Of a stretch of 45,229 bases of DNA, positions 45,200-45,229 are shown in pieces. Position numbers and translations under genes: made by a program. Within the stretch, counting starts at the first letter, position 1. Each line of letters opens with the position of its first letter. The stretch covers positions 1-45,229 of the forward strand of contig LUVW01000029.1 in assembly GCA_001661515.1 (NCBI GenBank), given 5' to 3'. This DNA is from Capniomyces stellatus (lineage: Eukaryota; Kickxellomycota; Harpellomycetes; Harpellales; Legeriomycetaceae). The notes beneath the pieces were generated by a model. It searched no databases. It had not been told where the DNA came from and saw nothing but the letters and a program-made list of their open reading frames with translations.

Positions 45200-45229
45200 T
45201 TTACCTTCCTCCCCCCCCCCCCCCCCCCC
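45200..45229. repeat. Poly-C run at the window end
   Basis: About 20 consecutive C lie in the intron following the last visible exon and end the window. Such a run at a sequence edge may be an assembly break. Confidence 0.8.

Overview
The window reads as nuclear DNA of an AT-rich fungus. Genes are interrupted by small introns (about 95-300 bp) that nearly all begin GTAAG-like. The gene content is fungal: a xylose-reductase-type aldo-keto reductase, a Dal5/TNA1-type anion permease, a GH17 cell-wall glucanase, and an AcuK/Ert1/Rds2-type PAS regulator. Long introns, bulky AT-rich spacers and heavy microsatellite load suggest an early-diverging lineage (perhaps Kickxellomycotina/Zoopagomycota), but that placement is only inference. 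I found no tRNA, rRNA, CRISPR array or intact transposon.

Layout. 1-2.9 kb: pyrimidine-rich spacer. 2.9-4.0 kb (-): two-exon aldo-keto reductase. 6.4-8.3 kb (+): three-exon MFS permease. 9.0-10.05 kb (-): ribosomal protein eL14, whose first exon is just the ATG. 11.6-12.9 kb (-): secreted GH17 glucanase. 12.9-17.6 kb: spacer with two hexanucleotide arrays. 17.6-21.4 kb (+): a 1274-residue P1B (copper-type) ATPase homologue in which the catalytic and metal-binding motifs are substituted. 21.6-22.5 kb (-): FAM32A-like nuclear protein in four exons. 24.9-27.6 kb (+): PDK1/Pkh kinase in five exons. 27.65 kb: poly-T run with a six-N gap. 30.7-34.1 kb (+): YAK1 (DYRK) kinase. 34.15-35.9 kb (-): decapping protein DCP1. 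36.3-41.6 kb (-): very large LRR scaffold protein. 43.3 kb to the end (+): 5' part of the AcuK/Ert1/Rds2-like regulator, cut off by the window edge.

How the genes relate. There is no operon or clear gene cluster. Several genes belong to nutrient and stress signalling (PDK1, YAK1, the AcuK-type gluconeogenesis regulator). YAK1 and DCP1 are convergent, with 78 bp between stop codons. The exon models were built by eye from splice sites, reading phase and remembered family sequence; all phases close exactly.

Most interesting points. First, the degenerate P1B-ATPase has kept a 3.8 kb open frame while its phospho-Asp is Glu, TGE is TGN, GDGxND is GNGxNN, CPC is CLN, and the CxxC metal sites are lost; it looks like a pseudoenzyme with a retained role. 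Second, the AcuK-type regulator shows no Zn2Cys6 DNA-binding cluster in its predicted N-terminus. Third, YAK1 flips from purine-rich to pyrimidine-rich codons inside its kinase domain, and carries the same GGGTAT repeat in two different frames. Fourth, DCP1 appears to use a GC-AG intron.
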